Source: a virus
Direction: 5' to 3' (one strand)
Length of the DNA: 26,552 nucleotides
IMG/VR virus record: IMGVR_UViG_3300021165_000974
Span: 1-26,552 of that record
The stretch's first letter is position 1; each line of letters opens with the position of its first letter. Made by a program: the position numbers and the translations under genes. Positions 1-6,690 of this stretch are shown here, piece after piece. The notes beneath the pieces are model-generated. The model searched no databases and had not been told where the DNA came from. It worked only from the letters and a program-made list of their open reading frames with translations.

Positions 1-102
1 CACGGTCTCCTTACAGAAACTAAAAAAGGTTGGATAATCACCAATCGTGGTATTGACCACCTTGCAAGTATTGCTAAAGATTACTTAGGGGAGTTTAAAT
101 GA
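1..102 (+). CDS. C-terminal end of an unknown phage protein (partial)
   Basis: The open frame runs in from the left edge and ends with TGA after 33 visible residues. The visible part has a hydrophobic stretch with Gly-Trp-Ile-Ile-Thr followed by Arg-Gly and a short helix, a pattern often seen at the wing and last helix of winged-helix DNA-binding proteins; this is only a suggestion. A copy of the dispersed motif (core TTACAGAAACT, 11-21) lies inside it and is read as Leu-Thr-Glu-Thr. The stop overlaps the next start as ATGA, which indicates translational coupling. Confidence 0.55.
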   Translation, partial: HGLLTETKKGWIITNRGIDHLASIAKDYLGEFK

Positions 103-242
103 ATCACATGCCCGATTTGCCAGTTAGCAAACAATTGCTGGAACAACGTAGGGTTATCAAGTTTTGGATTGAACGCTGTAAAGATTTAGAAGAAGAAAAC
201 GAAAAGTTAAAAGAAAAAGTAAGGTCATTTTATGGTCACTAA
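99..242 (+). CDS. small coiled-coil protein, 47 aa
   Basis: It begins with an ATGA overlap on the preceding stop and ends 11 bases inside the next gene. From about residue 11 to 42 the protein is one charged amphipathic helix (EEENEKLKEK near the end), so a short coiled coil is likely. I do not recognise a family. Small helical proteins of this kind are common in phage accessory operons and may act as adaptors or inhibitors, but nothing here shows which. Confidence 0.6.
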   Translation: MNHMPDLPVSKQLLEQRRVIKFWIERCKDLEEENEKLKEKVRSFYGH

Positions 243-423
243 ATCATGTATCACTTGCGAGTTTGCAATGCCTATCAAAGGCTCTGACTGGGTAGAGTGC
301 CGTAGGTACCCACCTGTGGGCTCTAGCACCACCAGTTCTGGTTTTCCCACATCCCCAATAAAGGGTTGGTGTGGCGAGTTTAAAAAGCACCATGTGTCTG
401 TACAAGTTACGGAGCGTGTGTGA
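232..423 (+). CDS. small four-cysteine protein, 63 aa
   Basis: The cysteines C6-x2-C9, C23 and C47 suggest one metal site, zinc or iron-sulfur. The frame of the pattern (CxxC, then CRRYPP, then WCGEF) is one I associate with short phage and bacterial proteins in which the last cysteine sits in a W-C-G-E-F motif; the function of that group is not known to me. ATG at 232 overlaps the previous gene. No separate ribosome binding site is evident, so coupled translation is likely. Confidence 0.65.
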   Translation: MVTKSCITCEFAMPIKGSDWVECRRYPPVGSSTTSSGFPTSPIKGWCGEFKKHHVSVQVTERV

Positions 424-584
424 CTTACGACCTTGTAGATGAACTTCTTGACCGTTTTGGGTACAGTGACCTTTTTGCCAATGTGGTTGTTCATAACGCC
501 GCTGAGGAGATTGTCAAGTTACGCAACAGGGTACGAGACCTTGAAGCAGAAGTTTCACGATTAGAAAGGTTGTCTTATGGCTGA
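420..584 (+). CDS. small helical protein with GTG start, 54 aa
   Basis: GTG at 420 overlaps the upstream TGA (GTGTGA), the arrangement used throughout this operon. The C-terminal half (about residues 28-51) is a charged heptad-like helix, IVKLRNRVRDLEAEVSRLER, so a coiled coil is likely. No family recognised. It ends 8 bases inside the next small gene. It might partner the coiled-coil protein three genes upstream, but that is speculation. Confidence 0.5.
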   Translation: MTYDLVDELLDRFGYSDLFANVVVHNAAEEIVKLRNRVRDLEAEVSRLERLSYG

Positions 585-663
585 TTTTTTTACGCTCGTA
601 ATTATGGTTACGGCAGTTTTTGTCTGCGGTGTATTTACTGGACAAATGTTTAAAGACGAGTAA
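577..663 (+). CDS. tiny single-pass membrane protein, 28 aa
   Basis: ATG lies 8 bases inside the preceding gene, and the stop forms TAATG with the next start. Residues about 5-22 are hydrophobic (FTLVIMVTAVFVCGVF), followed by a charged tail, so a single membrane segment is predicted. The coupling on both sides is the main evidence that it is translated. Function unknown. Confidence 0.45.
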   Translation: MADFFTLVIMVTAVFVCGVFTGQMFKDE

Positions 664-1028
664 TGGCAAATAAGTCTAAAGCCAAAGGCACATCGTTTGA
701 AGTTTCTGTAAGGGACTACCTAATTAACAAGGGGTTTATCAATGCTCACCGTCCTGCACTATCTGGTGGCAATGACACTGGGGATATCAATGGGATTGCT
801 CGCAAGAGCCCTCTTAGGAGGGTGGCAGTTCAATGCAAGAACCAAAAAGCATTTCAACTGAGCCAGTGGCTTAACGACACTGTAGCGCAGGCTGAACGCC
901 TTGATGGTGCAGTTCCTGTGTTGGTTGTTAAGCGCCCTGGTAAAGGGGAAAAAGCATTGGGTGATTCATATGTTGTGATGCGTCTAGAAGACCTTACAGG
1001 GCTCTTGGATGAGGCTGGTTATCAGTAA
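663..1028 (+). CDS. Holliday-junction-resolvase-like PD-(D/E)xK nuclease, 121 aa
   Basis: Length and layout match the small Hjc/RecB-type nucleases found in many actinophages: a short basic N-terminus, E13 in the first helix (GTSFE), then a loop with D41 in GDI, then QCK at 57-59 in the beta strand that normally carries (E/D)xK, and a later helix with Q and W (QLSQWL). The glutamine in place of glutamate is unusual but tolerated in some members. Such enzymes cleave branched DNA, resolving recombination intermediates or trimming DNA before packaging. The start is fixed by the TAATG overlap. A sequence or fold search would settle resolvase versus general nuclease. Confidence 0.7.
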   Translation: MANKSKAKGTSFEVSVRDYLINKGFINAHRPALSGGNDTGDINGIARKSPLRRVAVQCKNQKAFQLSQWLNDTVAQAERLDGAVPVLVVKRPGKGEKALGDSYVVMRLEDLTGLLDEAGYQ

Positions 1029-1062
1029 AATAAAGGTATAACTATTCTACTAGGAGTCTTTT

Positions 1063-1353
1063 ATGTCACAAGAACTGAACACCACCATTGACGATATTCT
1101 GAAGGTATCGGGTTCTAGCAACCCGCAATCCGTAGGTTCCATCATGGCTCGTGCTATTAATGCTGGGCAAATGCCTAAAATGCGTGCTATTGGCGCATCA
1201 GCGGTAAACCAAGCAGCCAAAGCCTGCGCTATCGCCCGTGGATTTGTTGCCCCACGTGGAATTGATTTATCTTTTGTTATTGGGTTTGATGACATTCCTG
1301 GTAATGACGGAGAAACAATTTCTGCAATTTCTTTTAAACCAATCATTAAGTAA
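1063..1353 (+). CDS. SpoVS-family protein (Alba-like fold), 96 aa
   Basis: The protein carries the family hallmarks over nearly its whole length: ILKVSGSSNPQSV at 12-24, MRAIGASAVNQAAKA at 40-54 and IARGFVAPRGIDL at 57-69. Bacterial SpoVS is a small Alba-like protein needed at a late sporulation stage in Bacillus and is found in many non-sporulating bacteria; binding to nucleic acid is suspected but not established. Residues 1-9 form a short extra N-terminus. Upstream there is a TATTCT hexamer (1043-1048) and a good AGGAG site at 1052-1056, so the gene may head its own transcript. Its role in the phage is unknown; DNA compaction or host reprogramming are possible. Confidence 0.85.
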   Translation: MSQELNTTIDDILKVSGSSNPQSVGSIMARAINAGQMPKMRAIGASAVNQAAKACAIARGFVAPRGIDLSFVIGFDDIPGNDGETISAISFKPIIK

Positions 1354-1362
1354 GGATTAAGT

Positions 1363-1617
1363 ATGACTACACATAACGGAAAACGTGTTACCCAACGAGG
1401 TGGCATGGATGGCGAATACGGTAAAGTATACGCAAATGGAAAAGCACAACCTAGATGGGTTATGGAAAAAATGACTGACGATTATGCAGATGAGCAAACA
1501 GGGCAACATGCCTGGGGCGTAACTGATACACATACTAAAGGTTATGGTCATGACACTTTTGACACACACGAAAAAGCAGTTCGTTATGCTGAAGAAATGA
1601 ACAACAGACAAGCCTAA
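1363..1617 (+). CDS. hypothetical hydrophilic protein, 84 aa
   Basis: ATG follows the SpoVS stop by 9 bases with AAGGA as ribosome binding site. The product is polar, with Gly-rich N-terminus and a C-terminal helix (HEKAVRYAEEMNNR) of the kind that ends small alpha/beta proteins. No family recognised. It has no cysteine and no membrane segment. It belongs to the same transcript as its neighbours. Confidence 0.6.
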   Translation: MTTHNGKRVTQRGGMDGEYGKVYANGKAQPRWVMEKMTDDYADEQTGQHAWGVTDTHTKGYGHDTFDTHEKAVRYAEEMNNRQA

Positions 1618-1620
1618 ATA

Positions 1621-1761
1621 ATGCCTTCTCGTAAACGTAACCGTCAACCCGCTAGTGGCAAATACCAAAAGTTTCTGTCACGCCCACCTCGTCCCGTTTC
1701 CACAGTTGGTGGTGGACAAGGTGGTCTTTTAGGCGGAACATCCTCTGGAGGACTTCAATAA
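1621..1761 (+). CDS. small basic protein, 46 aa
   Basis: ATG at 1621 follows the previous stop by three bases, and its stop forms TAATG with the next gene. The N-terminus is strongly basic (MPSRKRNRQ), the C-terminus is glycine-rich (GGGQGGLLGG). This could be a nucleic-acid-binding or virion-internal peptide, but I do not recognise it. Position within the coupled chain is the main evidence. Confidence 0.5.
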   Translation: MPSRKRNRQPASGKYQKFLSRPPRPVSTVGGGQGGLLGGTSSGGLQ

Positions 1762-2081
1762 TGGGAATGAACTATACATACCGCAAATACGACCCTAGTA
1801 CTTATGTTGCAGGTGGAAGACTGAGCCATCAGTTTGCAGAACACGCCCCTGGACTTACTCCTGAAGAAGAAGCATGGATTGCTGAATCAGTAGAAAAAAA
1901 CCCAGGTCGTTTTGGAACTCCCAAAGCCAAACCATCTTCACTTACTCCTGAAGAAGAAGCATGGATTGCTGAAAAAAATAACGTTGGTCCAGACAAGATT
2001 TCTAGACTGGCAGACAAAGTTATTAACGAACGCCCTGATGAAGATGAGCCCGATGACTTTATTGGTCAAATAACTAAATAA
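1761..2081 (+). CDS. hypothetical protein with internal duplication, 106 aa
   Basis: An identical 33-base direct repeat (1854-1886 and 1941-1973) encodes LTPEEEAWIAE twice, in frame, 29 codons apart. The rest is hydrophilic and acidic at the C-terminus. No family recognised. The nucleotide identity of the two units, including third codon positions, points to a recent duplication or gene conversion. TAATG overlaps couple it to both neighbours. Confidence 0.6.
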   Translation: MGMNYTYRKYDPSTYVAGGRLSHQFAEHAPGLTPEEEAWIAESVEKNPGRFGTPKAKPSSLTPEEEAWIAEKNNVGPDKISRLADKVINERPDEDEPDDFIGQITK

Positions 2082-2572
2082 TGGCTGCTAATACCTTTAC
2101 TCAGTGGGGGAGTGCTAACGAACCCCCTGGAATGGGTACTGCTGCCAGCATGGGTCCAGCCCCAGTTTGGCGCAACACTAAAGACCAGTTGTTATCAGGG
2201 TACCGCACAGGCGTAGAAGAACAGTATCCAGACGGATACCTTGGCACCATGTCATCAAACCGCCGTCAAGACAAGATTCTTGGCACATTAAGTCGTATGA
2301 ACGCTCGGCAGTACAGTCGTGGTGTCCATAAAGGCGAGCGCATTAATCCTGGTGACTATGTTTGGCCCGAAGAGTTTAACCTTTGGACAGGAATTCAATT
2401 AGAATCTCAAGGTAAGAAGTTTGCTCCTCCTGGAGCCGAGCCTGTTCGTCTTACCAATGATGGAAAAGTAGGTCCTCGTGGCATACCTTCTCGTCAAGGG
2501 GAAGAACAGGTTGAAGAAATTAGTTCTGAACGGCGTGCCCTTCTTAAATCATTAGCACCGCCGTGGAAATAA
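2081..2572 (+). CDS. conserved-looking phage protein, probably virion-associated, 163 aa
   Basis: The central block (about residues 47-108) has the order YPDGYLGT, then RRQDKILGTL, then RGVHKGERI, then DYVWP. I have the impression of having seen this order in other actinophage proteins of unknown function, but I cannot name a family. There is no signal peptide, membrane segment or cysteine. The C-terminus is charged and ends in a basic helix (SSERRALLKSL). It is the last gene before a probable new transcript start at 2587. Confidence 0.55.
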   Translation: MAANTFTQWGSANEPPGMGTAASMGPAPVWRNTKDQLLSGYRTGVEEQYPDGYLGTMSSNRRQDKILGTLSRMNARQYSRGVHKGERINPGDYVWPEEFNLWTGIQLESQGKKFAPPGAEPVRLTNDGKVGPRGIPSRQGEEQVEEISSERRALLKSLAPPWK

Positions 2573-2574
2573 GG

Positions 2575-2586
2575 TAAAATAGAGTT
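2575..2586 (+). promoter_or_regulatory. -10 box of a probable leaderless promoter
   Basis: TAAAAT (2575-2580) is followed by exactly six bases and then ATG at 2587, so transcription would start at or next to the start codon. The same layout precedes four genes at the right end of the window. There is no Shine-Dalgarno sequence before this ATG. A good -35 box is not evident. Confidence 0.5.
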
Positions 2587-2823
2587 ATGCCAAGAGGTAA
2601 AGATTCCAGAGACCATCCAGGTCGCCGCCCAGTTGACCCACGTATTACGTATAGTCAAGACACTGACGAAGCACCAGCGCATGGTATTCCACGCCCCAAT
2701 TCAGATTTTGTAGACAATTCTGCAACTGAAGACTCTTCTGATATTTACACTGAAGGTGAAAAAGATACTCCTGAAGATGCAAAGGAACGTGAAGACCTTA
2801 AAAAAGAACGAGGTCTTTGGTAA
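2587..2823 (+). CDS. tagged small acidic protein, 78 aa (first of the MxRGxD group)
   Basis: It starts with MPRGKDSRDHPGR, which recurs in variant form at the N-terminus of three following genes (3017, 3304, 3510). Beyond the tag the protein is acidic and poor in hydrophobic residues, so largely disordered. The ATG lacks a ribosome binding site and follows a -10-like box, so the mRNA is probably leaderless. Function unknown; the tag may direct these proteins to a common partner, for example the capsid interior. The stop overlaps the next ATG (TAATG). Confidence 0.6.
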   Translation: MPRGKDSRDHPGRRPVDPRITYSQDTDEAPAHGIPRPNSDFVDNSATEDSSDIYTEGEKDTPEDAKEREDLKKERGLW

Positions 2824-3014
2824 TGTCACGCAGAGATTCTTTTGATGATGGACATGGAATGGACCATCACAAACTACATAACATGTTGCGAGTAGCAGGT
2901 GGTGCTGCTATTGGTGCTGCTGGATATGGTCCAATAGGTGCTATTGTAGGTGGCGTAGCAGCGCATGCTACTAATCAGTATTTTGACAAACGTGAAGAAG
3001 AAAACGAGGATTAA
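2823..3014 (+). CDS. small glycine-zipper membrane protein, 63 aa
   Basis: I take ATG at 2823, which forms TAATG with the upstream stop, rather than a TTG six bases earlier. Residues about 24-49 are a Gly/Ala-rich hydrophobic stretch with GxxxG spacing (GAAGYGPIGAIVGG), typical of glycine-zipper segments that insert into or oligomerise within membranes. The flanks are charged and the C-terminus is acidic. It could act on the host membrane at entry or lysis, or be a minor virion protein. The N-terminus MSRRDS weakly resembles the tag of its neighbours. Confidence 0.6.
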   Translation: MSRRDSFDDGHGMDHHKLHNMLRVAGGAAIGAAGYGPIGAIVGGVAAHATNQYFDKREEENED

Positions 3015-3016
3015 TA

Positions 3017-3304
3017 ATGCCTCGTGGAGAAGATACTCGTGACCACCCAAAGCGCCAAGTAGGTCGTCCAAAACCGACCCCGCAGTTTGAATTAAATGAT
3101 AGCCCACAGCAAGTAGCCCGTGACTGGTCACAAGGCAATGATACTGCTTTAGGACGTTTTGCAGCAAAAGGTGAAATCAGTGAAGGTACCTTTGCGGAAA
3201 TTAACAAAACTTTAGATTATGGTGCTCCACATCCTCGTGAAAAAGAACGCCTTACAAACTTGCGTAAGCACTTAGAAGCGCAAAAAGACAACGGGGACCA
3301 ATAA
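3017..3304 (+). CDS. tagged small protein, 95 aa (second of the MxRGxD group)
   Basis: The N-terminus MPRGEDTRDHPKR is nearly the same peptide as in the gene at 2587, but with different codons, so the similarity is held at protein level. The rest is hydrophilic, with a charged helix at about residues 74-90 (REKERLTNLRKHLE). No known domain. ATG is two bases after the upstream stop, and its own stop overlaps the next start (TAATG). Confidence 0.6.
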   Translation: MPRGEDTRDHPKRQVGRPKPTPQFELNDSPQQVARDWSQGNDTALGRFAAKGEISEGTFAEINKTLDYGAPHPREKERLTNLRKHLEAQKDNGDQ

Positions 3305-3513
3305 TGGCACGGGGTCGTGACGAGAGCAAGAACCCTAAGCGCAATCCAGTAGTTGTACGAGATTTGCGTGAGCCTAACGTTTTGTGGGCTAACTTTGCTA
3401 ACCCTTCTGAACCCCACGATTCAGTTAAAGAATATATAATGGAACAAGGAAGAGCGCAATCACGGTTAGCACACCCTTCCAGCGTTCCTAAAACACCTAA
3501 GGATACAGAATGA
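3304..3513 (+). CDS. tagged small protein, 69 aa (third of the MxRGxD group)
   Basis: It begins MARGRDESKNPKR, matching the tag M-x-R-G-x-D...P-x-R. The remainder has a VRDLREPNVLW segment and ends in a polar tail. No family recognised. It overlaps the next gene by four bases (ATGA), consistent with coupled expression at fixed ratios. Confidence 0.55.
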   Translation: MARGRDESKNPKRNPVVVRDLREPNVLWANFANPSEPHDSVKEYIMEQGRAQSRLAHPSSVPKTPKDTE

Positions 3514-3764
3514 CCAGAGGAATTGACGAGCGGAACAACCCCGCAAGAATTGCACACATGATGGCAGAAGAACCGCAAGTTCTTGCTGCTGCTTTGGGTG
3601 CTTACAATGCCATGAATGCAAATAACATTCCAAACTCTCATGACCCAGGTAGCATTGCAGAAATGAACCATGACATGCGGGCAATGAGCCGTATGCAGGG
3701 TACACGCCGTGACATGATTGCGTCTATTGGACAGTCACCACAGGTTGTTGTTGACGGGCAGTAA
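3510..3764 (+). CDS. tagged small protein, 84 aa (fourth of the MxRGxD group)
   Basis: The N-terminus MTRGIDERNNPAR is the fourth copy of the shared tag. The body is rich in Met and Ala (HMMAEEPQVLAAALGAYNAMNANN), predicted helical. No family recognised. The stop overlaps the next ATG (TAATG). Confidence 0.55.
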   Translation: MTRGIDERNNPARIAHMMAEEPQVLAAALGAYNAMNANNIPNSHDPGSIAEMNHDMRAMSRMQGTRRDMIASIGQSPQVVVDGQ

Positions 3765-4069
3765 TGCAAGTTCCGTACAAGCCCAATCAGTCTCACACAG
3801 AGATGCTGGTAGACCAGGCTTTACAATCTTATTTGCTACCTCCAGAACAAATCAGGGCAATCCGCCCGCTTGTTCCTCAGCAATTGTTTCCACAAACTCG
3901 TGGGTTTAACCGTCAAGAAATGACTTTAATGGACGTACTTGATACTCCAAGAACTATGCCAAATTACAGCCGTTGGGTTTCTGGTGCTCCAGTTATGTTC
4001 CGTGATGGTTTTATGGAAGGCAACTTTGAAGGTTCTAGTCGCTACTCAATGCAAGGGTTGTGGGCATAA
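3764..4069 (+). CDS. hypothetical protein, 101 aa
   Basis: Hydrophilic, with a proline-rich middle (RPLVPQQLFPQ) and an aromatic C-terminus ending GLWA. No signal, no cysteine, no family recognised. TAATG overlaps at both ends place it between the tagged group and the large Pro/Gly-rich protein, so a structural or assembly role is plausible but unproven. Confidence 0.55.
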   Translation: MQVPYKPNQSHTEMLVDQALQSYLLPPEQIRAIRPLVPQQLFPQTRGFNRQEMTLMDVLDTPRTMPNYSRWVSGAPVMFRDGFMEGNFEGSSRYSMQGLWA

Positions 4070-5487
4070 TGCCTGATTCGCAAAATTTTAATACACAAAA
4101 AGATATTAACCGCTATTTGCAACAGCAAGGTCGTGCTCCACAAAGCCACCTTGACTGGGAAACTTGGCGTAAAATTGGACAACCTGGCACATACCAATCT
4201 CCTCCAGGGTCAAACCAAAGGTTTCAAGGTGTTAGCAGTGGTGCTGGTGGACCAAGTTACAATGGCGCAGGCTCAAACTACGACATGTTTAAAAACACAG
4301 GGGACGCTATTGCAAAGGCTTTAGAGGGTCCTACCTCTTATGTGCAGAATAAGTTTGCTAAAATGGGTAAAGACAAACCAGGCTCAACCGCCTCTTCAAG
4401 AAATGGTTCTAACATGGCAGATGACGATGGTTCAATGGGACCCCCAATTGCAGGTGGCGGACGAAGCCAAAATGCATCTATTACTTCCCCCGCCAGTAGT
4501 CGTGGCATGCGCCGTGGTCGCCGTGGGGACTTTAGTGGCGCACTAGCATCACATGGCATTACCATGGTTCAAGGTAATGATAACTACGGAACTGTCTACG
4601 GTAATATGGGAGGCGCTAATGTTGGAAACGGCGATTACGATAACTCCTTTCAATCCAAAAATAGCGGAGGACGACAGACAGCCTTCAGCGGAAACAACAG
4701 TACATTCGGTGGTGGTAGTCCAACTCCTCCAGTGGGTCCCACAACGCCGACTCCACCGCCGCCACCGCCGACTACTCCAGGCGGTCCGTATCCACCTCCA
4801 CCAACGCCAAACGGTCCACCTAAACCTCCATACGTAAGCCCTCCTCGTCAACCTATTCCATTTACTGGGATAAAGAAAACAACTACACCAAATGGTCCTC
4901 CACAAGTTGGTGCTCCTCCAGTTGGACCACAAACGCCTGTTCCAGGTCCAGTCGGACCGCAGACACCAGTACAAGGTCCACAACAACCAGGTAGACCTGC
5001 AATTGGTGCAGGTCCACAACCTAGCGGTGCTATTGAGTCAGGTCCACAACCTGCGGGGCAACTTGACGAAAGTAAGCGTACTAAAGTGCCAGATGGTCTT
5101 TACGCTCATGCTAATGACGAAAAGGGTGGTCCTGAGGCTGCCACAGCCCGTCAAAAATTAAATGAAAAAGGTGTTCACGGACCTTGGCTTTCCCAAACAG
5201 CAGGTCCACAAGCGCCAGCAGCAGGACCAATGTCACAACCTGTTGAAGGACCTGTTAACCCTGCTTCTAAAATTAATGAACAAGGTGGCGTTGGTGCTAA
5301 AAAATATGGTCCAGCAAAACCAAAACCAAAAATTGGTGACCCAGACTACAAACCAGCCATGGGTAAAAATCCTTTAAACGACAAAACACCAATGAAACCT
5401 TTAACTACTTTAATTCCACAAACAGTTGAAGGTCCAAAAAATCCCGCTGCTAAAAAAGCAGCCGCAAAGACTAAAGAAAAGAAGTAA
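4069..5487 (+). CDS. large Pro/Gly-rich repetitive protein, 472 aa
   Basis: I choose ATG at 4069 (TAATG with the upstream stop) rather than GTG at 4060. The N-terminal 90 residues look folded; residues about 95-220 are Gly/Ser/Asn-rich with a basic patch (RGMRRGRRGD); residues about 220-340 are an extended proline region with PTPPPPPP and repeated GPQTPV and GPQQPG units. The C-terminal part repeats VEGPxNPA(S/A)K twice and holds NEKGVHGP and INEQGGVGAKKYGPAKP, the latter closely matching the N-terminus of the protein at 6677. The design fits a flexible linker or surface/fibre component. I cannot assign a family. Confidence 0.7.
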   Translation: MPDSQNFNTQKDINRYLQQQGRAPQSHLDWETWRKIGQPGTYQSPPGSNQRFQGVSSGAGGPSYNGAGSNYDMFKNTGDAIAKALEGPTSYVQNKFAKMGKDKPGSTASSRNGSNMADDDGSMGPPIAGGGRSQNASITSPASSRGMRRGRRGDFSGALASHGITMVQGNDNYGTVYGNMGGANVGNGDYDNSFQSKNSGGRQTAFSGNNSTFGGGSPTPPVGPTTPTPPPPPPTTPGGPYPPPPTPNGPPKPPYVSPPRQPIPFTGIKKTTTPNGPPQVGAPPVGPQTPVPGPVGPQTPVQGPQQPGRPAIGAGPQPSGAIESGPQPAGQLDESKRTKVPDGLYAHANDEKGGPEAATARQKLNEKGVHGPWLSQTAGPQAPAAGPMSQPVEGPVNPASKINEQGGVGAKKYGPAKPKPKIGDPDYKPAMGKNPLNDKTPMKPLTTLIPQTVEGPKNPAAKKAAAKTKEKK

Positions 5488-5490
5488 ATT

Positions 5491-5688
5491 ATGGCAGTTA
5501 ATGAATCCCGCTCATGCAATCGTGACCTCACTCTAGGTGCAGGCGATGGCAAGTTTAAATCACTTACACCAGACCGTGGTGGCAATGTTGACCCAACAGC
5601 AGCCGCTATTCGCAAAAACATGCTTCAAATTCAATATAATATTCAAGAAGCACCAAACTTCCCAAATTTTGAATCGCACCTTCAGTAA
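5491..5688 (+). CDS. hypothetical protein, 65 aa
   Basis: ATG follows the preceding stop by three bases. The sequence is polar, with a middle helix (PTAAAIRKNMLQIQYNIQ). No family recognised. It ends this transcription unit: a probable promoter with a palindrome follows before the next gene. Confidence 0.55.
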   Translation: MAVNESRSCNRDLTLGAGDGKFKSLTPDRGGNVDPTAAAIRKNMLQIQYNIQEAPNFPNFESHLQ

Positions 5689-5691
5689 CAG

Positions 5692-5742
5692 TAGACAACA
5701 CCACTAGGTATCATGTAAGATACCTTACAGAAACTACTAGGA
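5692..5742 (+). promoter_or_regulatory. promoter with operator-like palindrome and dispersed motif
   Basis: TAGACA (5692-5697) and TAAGAT (5716-5721), spaced 18 bp, form a fair sigma70-type promoter. A perfect 6-bp inverted repeat GGTATC/GATACC (5707-5712 and 5719-5724) overlaps the -10 box. Directly after it comes an exact TTACAGAAACT core (5725-5735), here downstream of -10 rather than upstream of -35. A TAGGAG ribosome binding site follows. The layout suggests repression at this promoter. Confidence 0.5.
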
Positions 5743-5749
5743 GCACAAA

Positions 5750-6217
5750 ATGGCTGATAAAGACTTTGACCGTCTACTTGTATGCAAAACCCATGGGGTT
5801 ATGTGGAAGATGCGTCCGTATGATGGACCACCTGAATACGACCAAGAGTTGCGTGAACTATGTGACCGTCACAACGCACAGGTACCCGACCCTGAGAATT
5901 GTAGAGCATTAATCTACCGCACAGACTCAGAAACTGCTGCCAAATTAGACGTAGAGACAGCACTAAAAAATGAGTTAAAAGAACAGGATGTTTACATCCG
6001 TGATTTCAGAGATGAGTTGAAGGTTGATGCGCTCAAATGTTTTAGTCGTCACAACCGACCAAGTCAGGGTTGCATTGATTGGTGCAGTGACGATAAGACT
6101 ATTGGACGTAAAAGTGGTGTTCCTAAAGACAAGCGACAGTATGTCTGTATGTACTGCCCTGCCGCCGAATACTATACGCATCGCCAACGCACTGAAATGG
6201 GTCTTTACGGCAAGTGA
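5750..6217 (+). CDS. cysteine-containing phage protein of unknown function, 155 aa
   Basis: The N-terminus carries LVCKTHGV and PYDGPPEYDQEL; the C-terminal half has KCFSRHNRPSQGC, DDKTIGRK and YVCMYCPAAEYY, giving C12, C103, C114, C118, C138 and C141, so a zinc site is likely. I have the impression of having seen this arrangement in actinophage proteins of unknown function. A ribosome binding site (TAGGAG) precedes ATG at 5750. The next gene overlaps it by four bases. Confidence 0.6.
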   Translation: MADKDFDRLLVCKTHGVMWKMRPYDGPPEYDQELRELCDRHNAQVPDPENCRALIYRTDSETAAKLDVETALKNELKEQDVYIRDFRDELKVDALKCFSRHNRPSQGCIDWCSDDKTIGRKSGVPKDKRQYVCMYCPAAEYYTHRQRTEMGLYGK

Positions 6218-6690
6218 TTCTCATTAATTTTGATGCCATTGCTTCTCCTGGCGCTGAAATAGGTGCTCGCATTCCACGAAAAGAAATGCGCCGCTTATGG
6301 GGAGCCCTAAATGCTGGGTATAACAATAAGTTAGCCATCATGGCTACAGGCATTACAAATACTCCTATTCTTCTTGAATGGCTAAAGCGTGAGGGTTACA
6401 AAGCCACCACTGTAGATATTGTTGAAGAAGACACTGTGAATGTAAAGATTGACCGTGTGGCTTCCTTTAACGCTGTTTACGGGAAGATTAGTTGGTACAT
6501 AGATATTGACCCAATTGCTGTTGCGAAGGTTGCGCATATGGGTATACCCACGCTACTATTGACAGTACCCGACACCATCCGACTTGAATGGAACGAAGAA
6601 AAAGTTCTAAAGAGTTGGGATGTACTTGTTGAGGAAATTGAAAGCCAAGCGTTAGCAAAGGCAGAAAGGACATGGCGTGAGTCAGATTAA
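6214..6690 (+). CDS. HAD-like protein with degenerate first motif, 158 aa
   Basis: GTG at 6214 overlaps the upstream TGA. The order fits a short HAD-superfamily fold: ILINFDAIA at 2-10 (first aspartate missing from DxD, N5 instead), IMATGITN at 42-49 as the motif-II Thr strand, and YIDIDPIAVAKVAHMGIP at 95-112 as the acidic motif IV. HAD proteins are mostly phosphatases; with the nucleophile replaced this one may be inactive or use D7. It ends 14 bases inside the next gene. Confidence in the fold is moderate, in an activity low. Confidence 0.5.
   Translation: MILINFDAIASPGAEIGARIPRKEMRRLWGALNAGYNNKLAIMATGITNTPILLEWLKREGYKATTVDIVEEDTVNVKIDRVASFNAVYGKISWYIDIDPIAVAKVAHMGIPTLLLTVPDTIRLEWNEEKVLKSWDVLVEEIESQALAKAERTWRESD

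Noticed and set aside
1050-1406. Minus-strand frame opposite the SpoVS gene
   Set aside because: The plus frame has clear family motifs and a ribosome binding site; the minus frame has neither.
4549-5019. Trp/Arg-rich minus frame across the proline-rich gene
   Set aside because: It is the mirror of proline and glycine codons of the real gene.
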